From JTS-AC122 sp041742635 (GTDB taxonomy: Bacteria > Planctomycetota > Phycisphaerae > Phycisphaerales > UBA1924), in contig JBGSIF010000357.1 of the NCBI GenBank assembly GCA_041742635.1, forward strand, positions 1-5,287: DNA of 5,287 nt. The letters are read 5' to 3'. Each line of letters begins with the position of its first letter. Position 1 is the stretch's first letter. The notes beneath the pieces were generated by a model. It worked only from the letters and a program-made list of their open reading frames with translations, had not been told where the DNA came from and searched no databases. Below, one piece after another: positions 1 through 4,782 of the stretch. The position numbers were made by a program, and so were the translations under genes.

Positions 1-687
1 CTCATCGCACCGGGGCTGCCCGGGCACGCAGACCGTCCCGCCGAGTTCCATCAGCCCCTCGTTGAACGTGCCCGCGTCGTCGCACGCCTCGACCAACTCA
101 CCCGCCCGCGCCCACGCCCAGTCGAGCGTTTGCTTCTCCCCCACACGCCCCTCGCGCCCCTCGATCCGCAGCAACACCCGCACCACATTACCATCCACCA
201 AGGGCGCCCTGACACCACCCGCCATCGACGCCACCGCCCCCGCCGTGTACGCACCCACACCCGGCAACTCACACAGCCGCGCGACCTCCCGCGGCATCTG
301 CCCCCCAAACTCGACCATCACTTGTATCGCCGCACGGTGCAGATTCCTCGCACGCCGGTAATACCCCAGCCCCGCCCACATCGAGAGTACTTCTTGCTCG
401 CTCGCGTTCGACAGCGACTCCACCGTCGGGAACCGCTCGACAAACGCCACGAACTTGTCCATCACGCGCGACACCTGCGTCTGCTGGAGCATCGCTTCGG
501 ACACGAGCGACCAATACGGATCGCGTCGCCAGCCGAGTTGCTTTGCTTGGGCTCCGGCGTCAACTCGCCACGGCATCTCACGAACATGAGCGCGGAACCA
601 CGACTCGATCGCCGATGTGATCTGGTGATCTTTCGCCGACGAAGACCGGCACCGTGCTTTGGTTATTGGTGACGCGCGTGTTGCCAT
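1..687 (-). CDS. mutY: A/G-specific adenine DNA glycosylase MutY (C-terminus cut by window edge)
   Basis: MutY removes adenine mispaired with 8-oxoguanine or G in base excision repair. I read 229 residues from ATG 687-685, with no stop before base 1. Visible in order: a MPWR motif (residues 38-41); the SEAMLQQTQV block (63-72) with catalytic Glu64, equivalent to E. coli E37; WAGLGYYRRARNL (104-116); the helix-hairpin-helix LPGVGAYTAGAV (141-152); and VDGNVVRVL (164-172) with Asp165, the HhH-GPD aspartate. MELGGTVC...C supplies the first two ligands of the C-X6-C-X2-C-X5-C iron-sulfur motif (Cys220, Cys227); the other two and the NUDIX-like C-terminal domain lie outside the window. About 350 residues is usual for the family. 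GGGTGA lies 9 bases before the ATG, which supports this start. A short insert (about residues 43-54) between the PWR motif and RDPYW is slightly longer than in E. coli. Identification is firm. Confidence 0.95.
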   Translation of the reverse strand, partial: MATRASPITKARCRSSSAKDHQITSAIESWFRAHVREMPWRVDAGAQAKQLGWRRDPYWSLVSEAMLQQTQVSRVMDKFVAFVERFPTVESLSNASEQEVLSMWAGLGYYRRARNLHRAAIQVMVEFGGQMPREVARLCELPGVGAYTAGAVASMAGGVRAPLVDGNVVRVLLRIEGREGRVGEKQTLDWAWARAGELVEACDDAGTFNEGLMELGGTVCVPGQPRCDE

Positions 688-745
688 CGATTTCGTTCAC
701 CCATCGTCCACCGAAGATCAACGCGGACCGTCGGGCCACTCGGAA

Positions 746-764
746 CCCCACTCGGACAGTGGGG
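746..764 (-). terminator. Candidate hairpin between nfu-like gene and mutY
   Basis: A perfect 7-bp GC-rich stem (CCCCACT / AGTGGGG) with a 5-base loop begins 14 bases after the stop of the Nfu_N gene, in the 91-base gap before mutY. No T-tract follows on the minus strand, so it is a weak intrinsic-terminator candidate and could instead be an attenuating or RNA-stabilising hairpin. Confidence 0.25.
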
Positions 765-778
765 CTACCCGGATGGGG

Positions 779-1045
779 CTACACAATCTCGCCCAACACC
801 CGCTCAATCCCCTTCTTCACCACGCCCCACTCCGCCTCGGCGGCCTTGTTCACCGTCATCCAATCCCCGTTCAAAAACACCCCCGCCACACCGGGCACGC
901 CGAACAACTTTGTCGCCACTACATCATCGCCCGCTTCCGCCGCCCGGCGGAACGAGCGCGGTACATCACTGATCGGCGAACTCAAAAAACACTTCATCGC
1001 ATTCGGGTTCGGCGTCGGCTGGTACTTCGTGATCCGGTATCCCAT
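779..1045 (-). CDS. Stand-alone Nfu/NifU N-terminal domain (Nfu_N) protein
   Basis: The protein has 88 residues and consists only of the Nfu N-terminal domain (Pfam Nfu_N family), which in Nfu proteins precedes the CXXC cluster-binding NifU domain. Family hallmarks are visible: PTPNPNAMKCFL (10-21), LFGVPGVAGVFLNGDWMTVNK in two parts at 47-58 and 59-67, and EWGVVKKGIERVL (72-84). No CXXC is present, and the only cysteine is Cys19, so it probably does not hold an Fe-S cluster alone. It may act as an adaptor in Fe-S delivery; that is inference from the family. I chose ATG 1045 over GTG 1057 because GAGGTG sits 9 bases before the ATG and because the family begins a few residues before TPNPN. It lies between ferredoxin and mutY, both Fe-S protein genes, on the same strand. 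Confidence 0.88.
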   Translation of the reverse strand: MGYRITKYQPTPNPNAMKCFLSSPISDVPRSFRRAAEAGDDVVATKLFGVPGVAGVFLNGDWMTVNKAAEAEWGVVKKGIERVLGEIV

Positions 1046-1071
1046 ATCGCCTAGCACCTCACACCCAGCAC

Positions 1072-1099
1072 CGTATACCTATATCCTGCCCGTCTTCAA
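1072..1099 (-). promoter_or_regulatory. Candidate sigma70-like promoter for the Nfu_N gene
   Basis: On the minus strand TTGAAG (1099-1094), a 16-base spacer and TATACG (1077-1072) match the -35/-10 pattern 4 of 6 at each box. Transcription would begin near 1065, giving a leader of about 20 bases to ATG 1045. The short leader favours that start over GTG 1057. Motif evidence only. Confidence 0.35.
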
Positions 1100-1156
1100 T
1101 CTCCGTCGGCGGACACCCGACCCGCTCTCCCCAGCCAACTCCCAACTCCCCCCCCC

Positions 1157-1417
1157 TTACTTCTTGTAATAGTCCAGATTGATCTGAATGTACTTGTTCC
1201 ACTCGCTCGGCAAGTCTTCTTGAGGGAAGATCGCCTTCACCGGGCATTCATCCACGCACAGCCCACAATCGATGCAGGTGTCAGGATCGATGTACAACTG
1301 CGTGTCTTTCTCGAACGCCGCCTCGTTCTTCGTCGGGTGAATGCAGTCCACCGGGCACACCTCGACGCACGAGGTATCCTTCGTTCCGATACACGGTTCG
1401 GCGATGATGTGAGGCAT
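1157..1417 (-). CDS. 7Fe-type [3Fe-4S][4Fe-4S] ferredoxin
   Basis: An 86-residue bacterial ferredoxin, a soluble low-potential electron carrier in the cytoplasm. The first motif is C9-X7-C17-X3-C21-P with Thr12 in the place where 8Fe ferredoxins have a ligand cysteine (CIGTKDTSC). The second is C48-X2-C51-X2-C54-X3-C58-P. This is the pattern of Thermus/Azotobacter-type seven-iron ferredoxins: C9, C17 and C58 should bind [3Fe-4S], and C21, C48, C51 and C54 should bind [4Fe-4S]. Cys25 would be unligated. The N-terminal MPHIIAEPCIG strongly recalls the Thermus 7Fe ferredoxin. The C-terminal DLPSEWNKYIQIN segment is typical, and the protein lacks the longer Azotobacter FdxA tail. GAAGGA lies 11 bases before the ATG. 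The redox partner cannot be told from the window. The stop codon is followed immediately by a nine-base G run on the coding strand. Confidence 0.95.
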   Translation of the reverse strand: MPHIIAEPCIGTKDTSCVEVCPVDCIHPTKNEAAFEKDTQLYIDPDTCIDCGLCVDECPVKAIFPQEDLPSEWNKYIQINLDYYKK

Positions 1418-1508
1418 GGCCCGATCGATCCTTCTGGTGTGGCTCCGCTGTACAAGCGGGGCGTCAACTGGCTACGTATTTCAACTCTCGGCATAAACGC
1501 CTGTCGCT

Positions 1509-1522
1509 CGGAATCGATTCCG
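1509..1522. repeat. Perfect 14-bp palindrome CGGAATCGATTCCG
   Basis: The two 7-base arms are exactly complementary with no spacer, and the match ends at both flanks (T1508 versus C1523). It lies 92 bases upstream of the ferredoxin start. A symmetric site of this size suits a dimeric DNA-binding protein, but no known regulator is implied by the sequence, and chance cannot be excluded. Confidence 0.4.
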
Positions 1523-1660
1523 CACCCGGAAGATACGGCGACTGCCGACGAGTTTCAATCGCACCCGCCAACCACGCAGCCAACACAGCCACCCAGTGAA
1601 CACTGCCACCCCCCCTGTTCAGGGACGATCTGCAACAATCAGGCCCGTTCCGCTCGCTTT

Positions 1661-1700
1661 GATACCATACGGGGGTATAGTTGTTCAGCGACGGGGTATC
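1661..1700 (+). promoter_or_regulatory. CsoR-type copper operator with a second half-site
   Basis: ATACCATACGGGGGTAT (1662-1678) is a dyad with ATACC/GGTAT arms around a G-rich centre. It closely resembles the Bacillus copZA operator bound by CsoR (TACCCTACGGGGGTA-like). A second GGGGTAT starts 21 bases later (1672-1678 and 1693-1699), about two helical turns, and GATACC (1661-1666) also pairs with GGTATC (1695-1700). It lies 41-80 bases upstream of the HMA-like gene, and a CsoR-family gene follows downstream, so copper-controlled repression of this unit is the natural reading. Binding itself is inferred. Confidence 0.68.
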
Positions 1701-1702
1701 AA
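1674..1702 (-). promoter_or_regulatory. Candidate leftward promoter overlapping the CsoR-like operator
   Basis: Read on the minus strand, TTGATA (1702-1697), a 17-base spacer and TATACC (1679-1674) form a plausible sigma70 promoter whose two boxes coincide with the two GGGGTAT half-sites. A transcript would run towards the ferredoxin gene with a leader of about 250 bases. Because the half-sites themselves create the AT-rich boxes, the match may be partly coincidental. Confidence 0.3.
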
Positions 1703-1740
1703 GGCCCCCCCCCCGCAACCCCTCACCGAAAGCCATCTCC

Positions 1741-2175
1741 ATGGAACCCTCCTCCAACAAACGCACCCTCACCATCGACGGCATGACCGGCGACGCTTGC
1801 GTGCAGAAAGTCCGCACCGCCCTGAACGGCGTGGCCGGTGTCGCAACCGAATCAGTCAAGGTCGGCAGTTGCACGATCCTGTGTGCCCAGCCCGCCCAGT
1901 GCGACGCCGCGTGCGCCGCCATCGAAGCCGCCGGCTATCACGCGGTCGATGCGCGTAGCCGTTCTCAAGCCAACGGCGAAGGCCATTCCAAGTCGTCCGC
2001 TCCCCACGACTCCAAGCCCCCGCAGTCCAAGGCCAGCGACGCCATGACCAGCGAAGGCGCCGGCGGTGCTATCGACAAGCCGGCAACCACCGAAAAACCC
2101 GTTGACCACACCCTGACCCCGACCGTCAAAAAGCCCGCCGAGCCTGCCGTCGCTACGACGGCCCGCAAGTTCTGA
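1741..2175 (+). CDS. HMA/CopZ-like protein with altered metal motif and low-complexity tail
   Basis: A 144-residue protein. Residues 8-70 follow the heavy-metal-associated fold: beta strand LTIDGMT (10-16), helix CVQKVRTALNGVAGV (20-34), strand near ESVKVGSCTI (37-46) and a second helix CAAIEAAGY (58-66). The usual GMTCXXC site reads GMTGDAC, so the first ligand cysteine is Gly17 while Cys20 remains. Four more cysteines are present (44, 48, 54, 58), spaced C-X3-C-X5-C-X3-C, which is not usual for CopZ. Residues 72-144 form a hydrophilic tail rich in Lys, Ser, Ala, Pro and Thr, probably disordered. No signal peptide or membrane helix is seen, so it is presumably cytoplasmic. The upstream CsoR-like operator and downstream CsoR gene suggest a role in copper handling. 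ATG 1741 is chosen because the HMA core begins just after it, although the ribosome site is weak. True metal binding is uncertain. Confidence 0.75.
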   Translation: MEPSSNKRTLTIDGMTGDACVQKVRTALNGVAGVATESVKVGSCTILCAQPAQCDAACAAIEAAGYHAVDARSRSQANGEGHSKSSAPHDSKPPQSKASDAMTSEGAGGAIDKPATTEKPVDHTLTPTVKKPAEPAVATTARKF

Positions 2176-2342
2176 TCCCTTCCGCCACGACCTCAACGTG
2201 GCACCGCCCACGCACCGCGAGAGTGCTCGCCCGGAACACCGACACTGAACTCTCTCTCTCGCAGTACCCCGGCTTGCAGCAATGTGTGCTGGGGTCTTGA
2301 TCCGGCCAATCTTCCACATCGATTTGCGATGGCATCACGGCG

Positions 2343-2732
2343 ATGCTAGAACTCATCATGACAAAAAAGCGCTCGACATCTACGAAGGCACTCTTGACAC
2401 CCGGCCCGACTTCTACATCCGATGACTCGACGGTCACTGTCAACCGAGTGGCCGCGGGGGTTGAACCCGCTGCCAAAGCCGCCAACATCCTTCAGATGCG
2501 TCGCGCCAAAGGACAGGTCGAGGGCATCGAGCGCATGATCAACGAAGACCGCTACTGCGCCGACATCATCATCCAGATCACCGCCGCTCGTGCTTCTCTC
2601 CAAGCCGTCGCCAAAGACCTTCTCACTCGCCACCTCAAGGCGTGTCACAAAGCGGCCATGAACAACGGCGGGGCCGCCGCCGACGAGATGTATCAGGAAC
2701 TCGTCGATCTCGTCTCCAAAATGGCCAAGTGA
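2343..2732 (+). CDS. csoR: CsoR-family copper-sensing repressor
   Basis: CsoR proteins (DUF156 family) are all-helical repressors that leave their operator when they bind Cu(I). This 129-residue protein has the core at about 46-128: MRRAKGQVEGIERMI (52-66), NEDRYCADII (67-76), then ITAARASLQAVAKDLLTRHLKAC (79-101, in part). The ligand triad is complete and correctly spaced: Cys72, His97 and Cys101, the same 25- and 4-residue intervals as Cys36/His61/Cys65 of Mycobacterium CsoR. Tyr71 matches the second-shell tyrosine. This argues for copper rather than Ni/Co (RcnR), formaldehyde (FrmR) or persulfide (CstR, which lacks the His). The N-terminal 45 residues are an unconserved Ser/Thr/Ala-rich extension. 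ATG 2358 (MTKKRS) is an equally possible start; neither has a clear Shine-Dalgarno site. It lies 167 bases after the HMA-like gene, same strand. Confidence 0.9.
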   Translation: MLELIMTKKRSTSTKALLTPGPTSTSDDSTVTVNRVAAGVEPAAKAANILQMRRAKGQVEGIERMINEDRYCADIIIQITAARASLQAVAKDLLTRHLKACHKAAMNNGGAAADEMYQELVDLVSKMAK

Positions 2733-2788
2733 TCCCGCTCTCGCTCAACGTTCTTGCTCGCGGCAGGATTACCTAAGGATCTCAAACT

Positions 2789-2953
2789 ATGGGTCTCATT
2801 CTGCTCATCATTGTTGTCGTCTTGCTCGTCGGCGCGCTCCCAACCTGGGGCTACAGCCGCAAATGGGGATACGCCCCTACAGGCGGGCTTGGGTTCATCT
2901 TGCTCATTCTGCTCGTATTGCTCCTGCTAGGCGTTCTACCCCGCGGGTTCTGA
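2789..2953 (+). CDS. DUF3309 small membrane protein
   Basis: A 54-residue protein too short for many gene finders. It has two hydrophobic stretches (about 3-18 and 34-49) joined by the conserved loop GALPTWGYSRKWGYAPTGGLG (split as 15-25 and 26-35), which is the hallmark of DUF3309 proteins found in many high-GC and Gram-negative genomes. It should sit in the cytoplasmic membrane as a helical hairpin; the family function is unknown. AAGGA lies 9 bases before the ATG. It starts 56 bases after the csoR stop, so co-transcription with the copper module is possible but not shown. Confidence 0.85.
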   Translation: MGLILLIIVVVLLVGALPTWGYSRKWGYAPTGGLGFILLILLVLLLLGVLPRGF

Positions 2954-3086
2954 GACCCTGCCGACTCATTCAAAGTCTGCATCTCCTACGACCGGTGATC
3001 GCCCGGCCCGAACGCCGTATCGCGTGCGATGTCACTCGGCCCGATCTCATCACGTCGCCCCTCATGCTCCTCGATTGGGACACATC

Positions 3087-3305
3087 ATGAATCAGCAGCG
3101 CATTCTCGGTATCGTTCTTCTGGTCATCGGCGTCATCCTCCTCGTCATCGGGATGAACTCCTCCAACTCCTTCGCCGACCAGTTTAGCGACATCTTCCGC
3201 GGCCGCTTCACCGAATCCACCACTTGGTACATCGTCGGTGGAGCCGCTCTGACCCTTCTCGGACTTGGGATCGCCGTTGTCCCCGCCAGAGGCCGGTCTG
3301 CCTAG
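3087..3305 (+). CDS. DUF3185-like small membrane protein
   Basis: A 72-residue protein with two predicted membrane helices (about 6-23, ILGIVLLVIGVILLVIG; and 48-66, WYIVGGAALTLLGLGIAVV) joined by a polar loop containing NSFADQFSDIFRGRFTES. The order of helix, D/S-rich loop ending in a Thr-Trp pair, and glycine-rich second helix matches the DUF3185 family of unknown function. TTGGGA stands 6 bases before ATG 3087, which makes this start better than the in-frame ATG at 3024, whose translated extension looks non-coding. It is separated by 133 bases from the DUF3309 gene and so may have its own promoter. Confidence 0.82.
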   Translation: MNQQRILGIVLLVIGVILLVIGMNSSNSFADQFSDIFRGRFTESTTWYIVGGAALTLLGLGIAVVPARGRSA

Positions 3306-3425
3306 CACTTCTTCGCTCTCGCCTCAACATCGTGCCGCTTGACACACCTCGCCTGTCGATGGTGCGGTATCGCTCGGCTCTTTCGACGCTTCGTTGCTTC
3401 TTTCCGACATCTGACATTCCCCTTT

Positions 3426-3430
3426 GGAGA
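3426..3430 (+). promoter_or_regulatory. Shine-Dalgarno site fixing a TTG start
   Basis: GGAGA stands 7 bases before TTG 3438. It decides the lipoprotein start: translation from here gives a complete signal peptide (MKRTLALSIAASVALGLGAC), whereas the longer in-frame ATG 3339 would bury that signal behind 33 non-signal-like residues. Confidence 0.75.
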
Positions 3431-3437
3431 CTCTCAC

Positions 3438-3800
3438 TTGAAACGAACCCTCGCTCTTTCCATCGCCGCTTCTGTCGCACTCGGCCTCGGTGCCTGCGCT
3501 AACGACCAACGTCGTTCGGACGTCCCGAATCCTCCCGGTATCAACGTTGAAACGTCCACGCGAGACATCACCGCCGGCGAGATCGTCACTCTGACCGCCC
3601 GCACCAACGACACCTACGGACGTGACGCTCAGGTGCGGTGGACCTCCACCGCCGGCACACTCACCACCGAACAGGACGGACGGATCGCGCGAGTGAAGTT
3701 CGACCAGCCCGGCACGTACACGGTCAAAGCATCCCTGATGACCGAAGGCCGTGAAGTGCAGACAGACATGATCGAAATCCGCGTCAAACCCGTCGGATAA
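3438..3800 (+). CDS. Lipoprotein with Ig/PKD-like beta domain (TTG start)
   Basis: A 120-residue secreted lipoprotein. The signal has a Lys-Arg n-region, a hydrophobic core (5-18) and the lipobox LGAC with lipidated Cys20. Ala21 at +2 carries no inner-membrane retention signal by the rule known from proteobacteria, so the outer membrane is likely. After a Pro/Asp-rich linker (23-36), residues 37-118 look like one Ig/PKD-type beta sandwich: ITAGEIVTLTA (44-54), AQVRWTSTAGTL (64-75), VKFDQPGTYTVKASL (86-100) and IEIRVKPV (112-119). The W...F...PGTYTV pattern is typical of that fold. No catalytic residues are recognised, and a structural or binding role in the envelope is only an inference. The start is TTG, supported by its Shine-Dalgarno site. 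The gene stands alone, 132 bases after the DUF3185 gene. Confidence 0.82.
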   Translation: MKRTLALSIAASVALGLGACANDQRRSDVPNPPGINVETSTRDITAGEIVTLTARTNDTYGRDAQVRWTSTAGTLTTEQDGRIARVKFDQPGTYTVKASLMTEGREVQTDMIEIRVKPVG

Positions 3801-3841
3801 GCCACTGAACCGGCCGACAAACTCCCATCGTTCATTTCATC

Positions 3842-3870
3842 TTGTTTGATTCTTCTCTCCACGCTTTAAC
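3842..3870 (+). promoter_or_regulatory. Candidate promoter of the yqjDE-like operon
   Basis: TTGTTT (3842-3847), a 17-base spacer and TTTAAC (3865-3870) give a modest sigma70-like match. This is the most T-rich part of the 90-base gap before the DUF883 gene, and transcription would begin near 3877, close to ATG 3891. In E. coli the matching operon depends on the stationary-phase sigma factor, so a different sigma factor could be used here. Confidence 0.25.
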
Positions 3871-3890
3871 AACCTCTTTCGGAGCATCTC

Positions 3891-4217
3891 ATGACCTCAG
3901 GATTAGATCAAGTCAACTCCCCCACTTCCAGCGAAGGCCAACGTTTCAAAACAGACCTCCACGGCGTCGGCCAAGATGTCGTCAAGGTCAAGAACGACCT
4001 CGTGTCCTTGGGGCACGATCTCGCCGATTCCGCCAAGAGCGGCGTCGCCGCCGCCAAACAAGAGGCTTCCCAAACCATCGACCACGCGCAAGAGCGCGGC
4101 GAAAAACTCATCCAATCGCTCAGCCACAAAATCGCTGACAACCCTCTTGCCAGTATCGGTATCGCGGTCGGCGCGGGCCTTCTGCTCGGCATGTTCTTTA
4201 TCCGTCCGAGGAGCTAA
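3891..4217 (+). CDS. DUF883 (YqjD/ElaB/YgaM-family) C-tail-anchored membrane protein
   Basis: A 108-residue protein. Residues 15-82 form a charged, probably helical or coiled-coil region with repeated Val/Leu/Ala heptad-like spacing (DLHGVGQDVVKVKNDLVSLG and on to AKQEASQTIDHAQERGEKL). The C-terminus DNPLASIGIAVGAGLLLGMFF followed by IRPRS (83-108) is the family's membrane anchor: Pro, Gly-rich helix, then basic residues. E. coli YqjD and ElaB are inner-membrane proteins that bind ribosomes in stationary phase; whether that applies here is inference. GGAG lies 6 bases before the ATG. It is the first gene of a tight operon whose next member is a YqjE-like protein, the same order as E. coli yqjD-yqjE. 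Confidence 0.88.
   Translation: MTSGLDQVNSPTSSEGQRFKTDLHGVGQDVVKVKNDLVSLGHDLADSAKSGVAAAKQEASQTIDHAQERGEKLIQSLSHKIADNPLASIGIAVGAGLLLGMFFIRPRS
4209..4213 (+). promoter_or_regulatory. Shine-Dalgarno site fixing a CTG start
   Basis: AGGAG lies within the end of the DUF883 gene and 6 bases before CTG 4220. No ATG, GTG or TTG is available at a suitable distance in any useful frame, so this site argues that the next gene begins at CTG. Confidence 0.6.
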
Positions 4218-4219
4218 CT

Positions 4220-4546
4220 CTGAAACGCATCGCTGAACTTGTCGTGCGCGTCGCCGACCTCTTTGAAGCCGAGGGACGCACCCTGCGTCACTCCCTTCAC
4301 GCCGAAGCACGCCTGCTCGGCGGCCAGATCGCCGGCCTCGGCGTCTCCCTTGCTTTCCTAATCGCCGCAATCACGCTGCTCCTCCTGGGCATCCTTCTTG
4401 TCGGCACCGCTGGCTTCCTCTGGCTGCAAGACACGCTCGACACCACCGCCGCCGCCGCCATAACCGGCGCGGGCTTCCTCTTTCTCGGAGTCATCGCACT
4501 ATGGATGTTTCACTCCAAGGCCACGCCATCCAGGGCCAAGCCTTGA
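4220..4546 (+). CDS. YqjE-like / phage holin superfamily III two-helix membrane protein (CTG start)
   Basis: A 108-residue protein. An amphipathic N-terminal helix (1-35, LKRIAELVVRVADLFEAEGR onward, rich in Arg and Glu) leads into two membrane helices (about 39-66 and 77-97) and a basic tail (98-108). This is the layout of YqjE/Phage_holin_3_6 proteins, which despite the name are usually chromosomal envelope proteins. I start it at CTG 4220, 2 bases after the upstream stop, because of the AGGAG site and because residues 1-8 continue the amphipathic helix. The alternative GTG 4244 has no ribosome site and would lose eight residues. The close spacing implies translational coupling to the DUF883 gene. 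Family assignment is fairly sure; function is unknown. Confidence 0.8.
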   Translation: MKRIAELVVRVADLFEAEGRTLRHSLHAEARLLGGQIAGLGVSLAFLIAAITLLLLGILLVGTAGFLWLQDTLDTTAAAAITGAGFLFLGVIALWMFHSKATPSRAKP

Positions 4547-4782
4547 CCCCGGCCCAAGCAAAGCAGCGCCTGCTTGACTGGGCGCACTCATCAGACGCCG
4601 ATCGGGCCGCTCGATCCATGAGCCCGTTGGCCAAGGCATCCCTCGGGGCCGCCGGCGGGATCGTCGCCGGTGCCATTCTGGCGCGCGGTGGCGGGCGTAT
4701 CGGTCGCGTCGCCACGCTCGCACTACTTGTCCGCGGTGCACCGTTGATCTTTCCGCTCATTGCTAAGTCCATCACCAAATGA
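4501..4782 (+). CDS. Small hydrophobic protein in the yqjK position, unknown family
   Basis: I do not recognise this protein by sequence. From ATG 4501 it has 93 residues: a polar N-terminal part (TPAQAKQRLLDWAHSSDADR, 16-35) and two mildly hydrophobic stretches (about 46-61, ASLGAAGGIVAGAILA; and 69-87, VATLALLVRGAPLIFPLIA) split by a Gly/Arg turn. It lies third in the operon, where E. coli has yqjK, another short protein with C-terminal hydrophobic segments, so a positional analogue is possible. GGAG is 10 bases before ATG 4501, which overlaps the previous gene by 46 bases. A TTG at 4543, with AGGG 7 bases before it and a TTGA overlap of the previous stop, is a serious alternative giving 79 residues (MTPAQAKQ start). 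Confidence 0.72.
   Translation: MDVSLQGHAIQGQALTPAQAKQRLLDWAHSSDADRAARSMSPLAKASLGAAGGIVAGAILARGGGRIGRVATLALLVRGAPLIFPLIAKSITK

Larger units (their letters stand above)
1418..1740. other. Divergent control region without a convincing gene
   Basis: This 323-base gap separates the leftward ferredoxin and the rightward HMA-like gene, so it must hold both promoters. Open frames cross it on both strands but lack recognisable protein content and a ribosome site. It contains an exact 14-bp palindrome (1509-1522), a CsoR-like operator dyad (1661-1678) with a second half-site (1693-1699), and a nine-C homopolymer (1705-1713). No clear -35/-10 pair was found for the plus-strand gene. Confidence 0.6.

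Noticed and set aside
130..672. Long plus-strand open frame of about 180 codons
   Set aside because: It lies antisense to mutY, whose protein is unmistakable in the other strand. The predicted product is a His/Arg/Pro-rich sequence typical of an out-of-frame reading of GC-rich DNA.
654..1169. Plus-strand open frame opposite the Nfu_N gene
   Set aside because: Its product has no recognisable pattern, and it covers a clear Nfu_N domain and its promoter region on the minus strand.
1220..1786. Plus-strand open frame spanning the ferredoxin and the divergent region
   Set aside because: It runs antisense through the ferredoxin cysteine motifs and then through the operator; the product is low complexity and no ribosome site is visible.
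1464..1922. Minus-strand open frame across the operator and the start of the HMA-like gene
   Set aside because: It opposes the HMA domain, has no family resemblance and no good start context.
2217..2230. GCGAG-AGTG-CTCGC hairpin after the HMA-like gene
   Set aside because: Only 5 bp of stem and no T-tract; too weak to call a terminator.
2265..2270. TACCCC half-site in front of csoR
   Set aside because: A single six-base match to the operator arm without a partner arm; expected by chance in GC-rich DNA.
1852..2319. Minus-strand Gly/Arg-rich open frame opposite the HMA-like tail
   Set aside because: The Gly/Arg-rich composition is what results from reading the low-complexity tail backwards.
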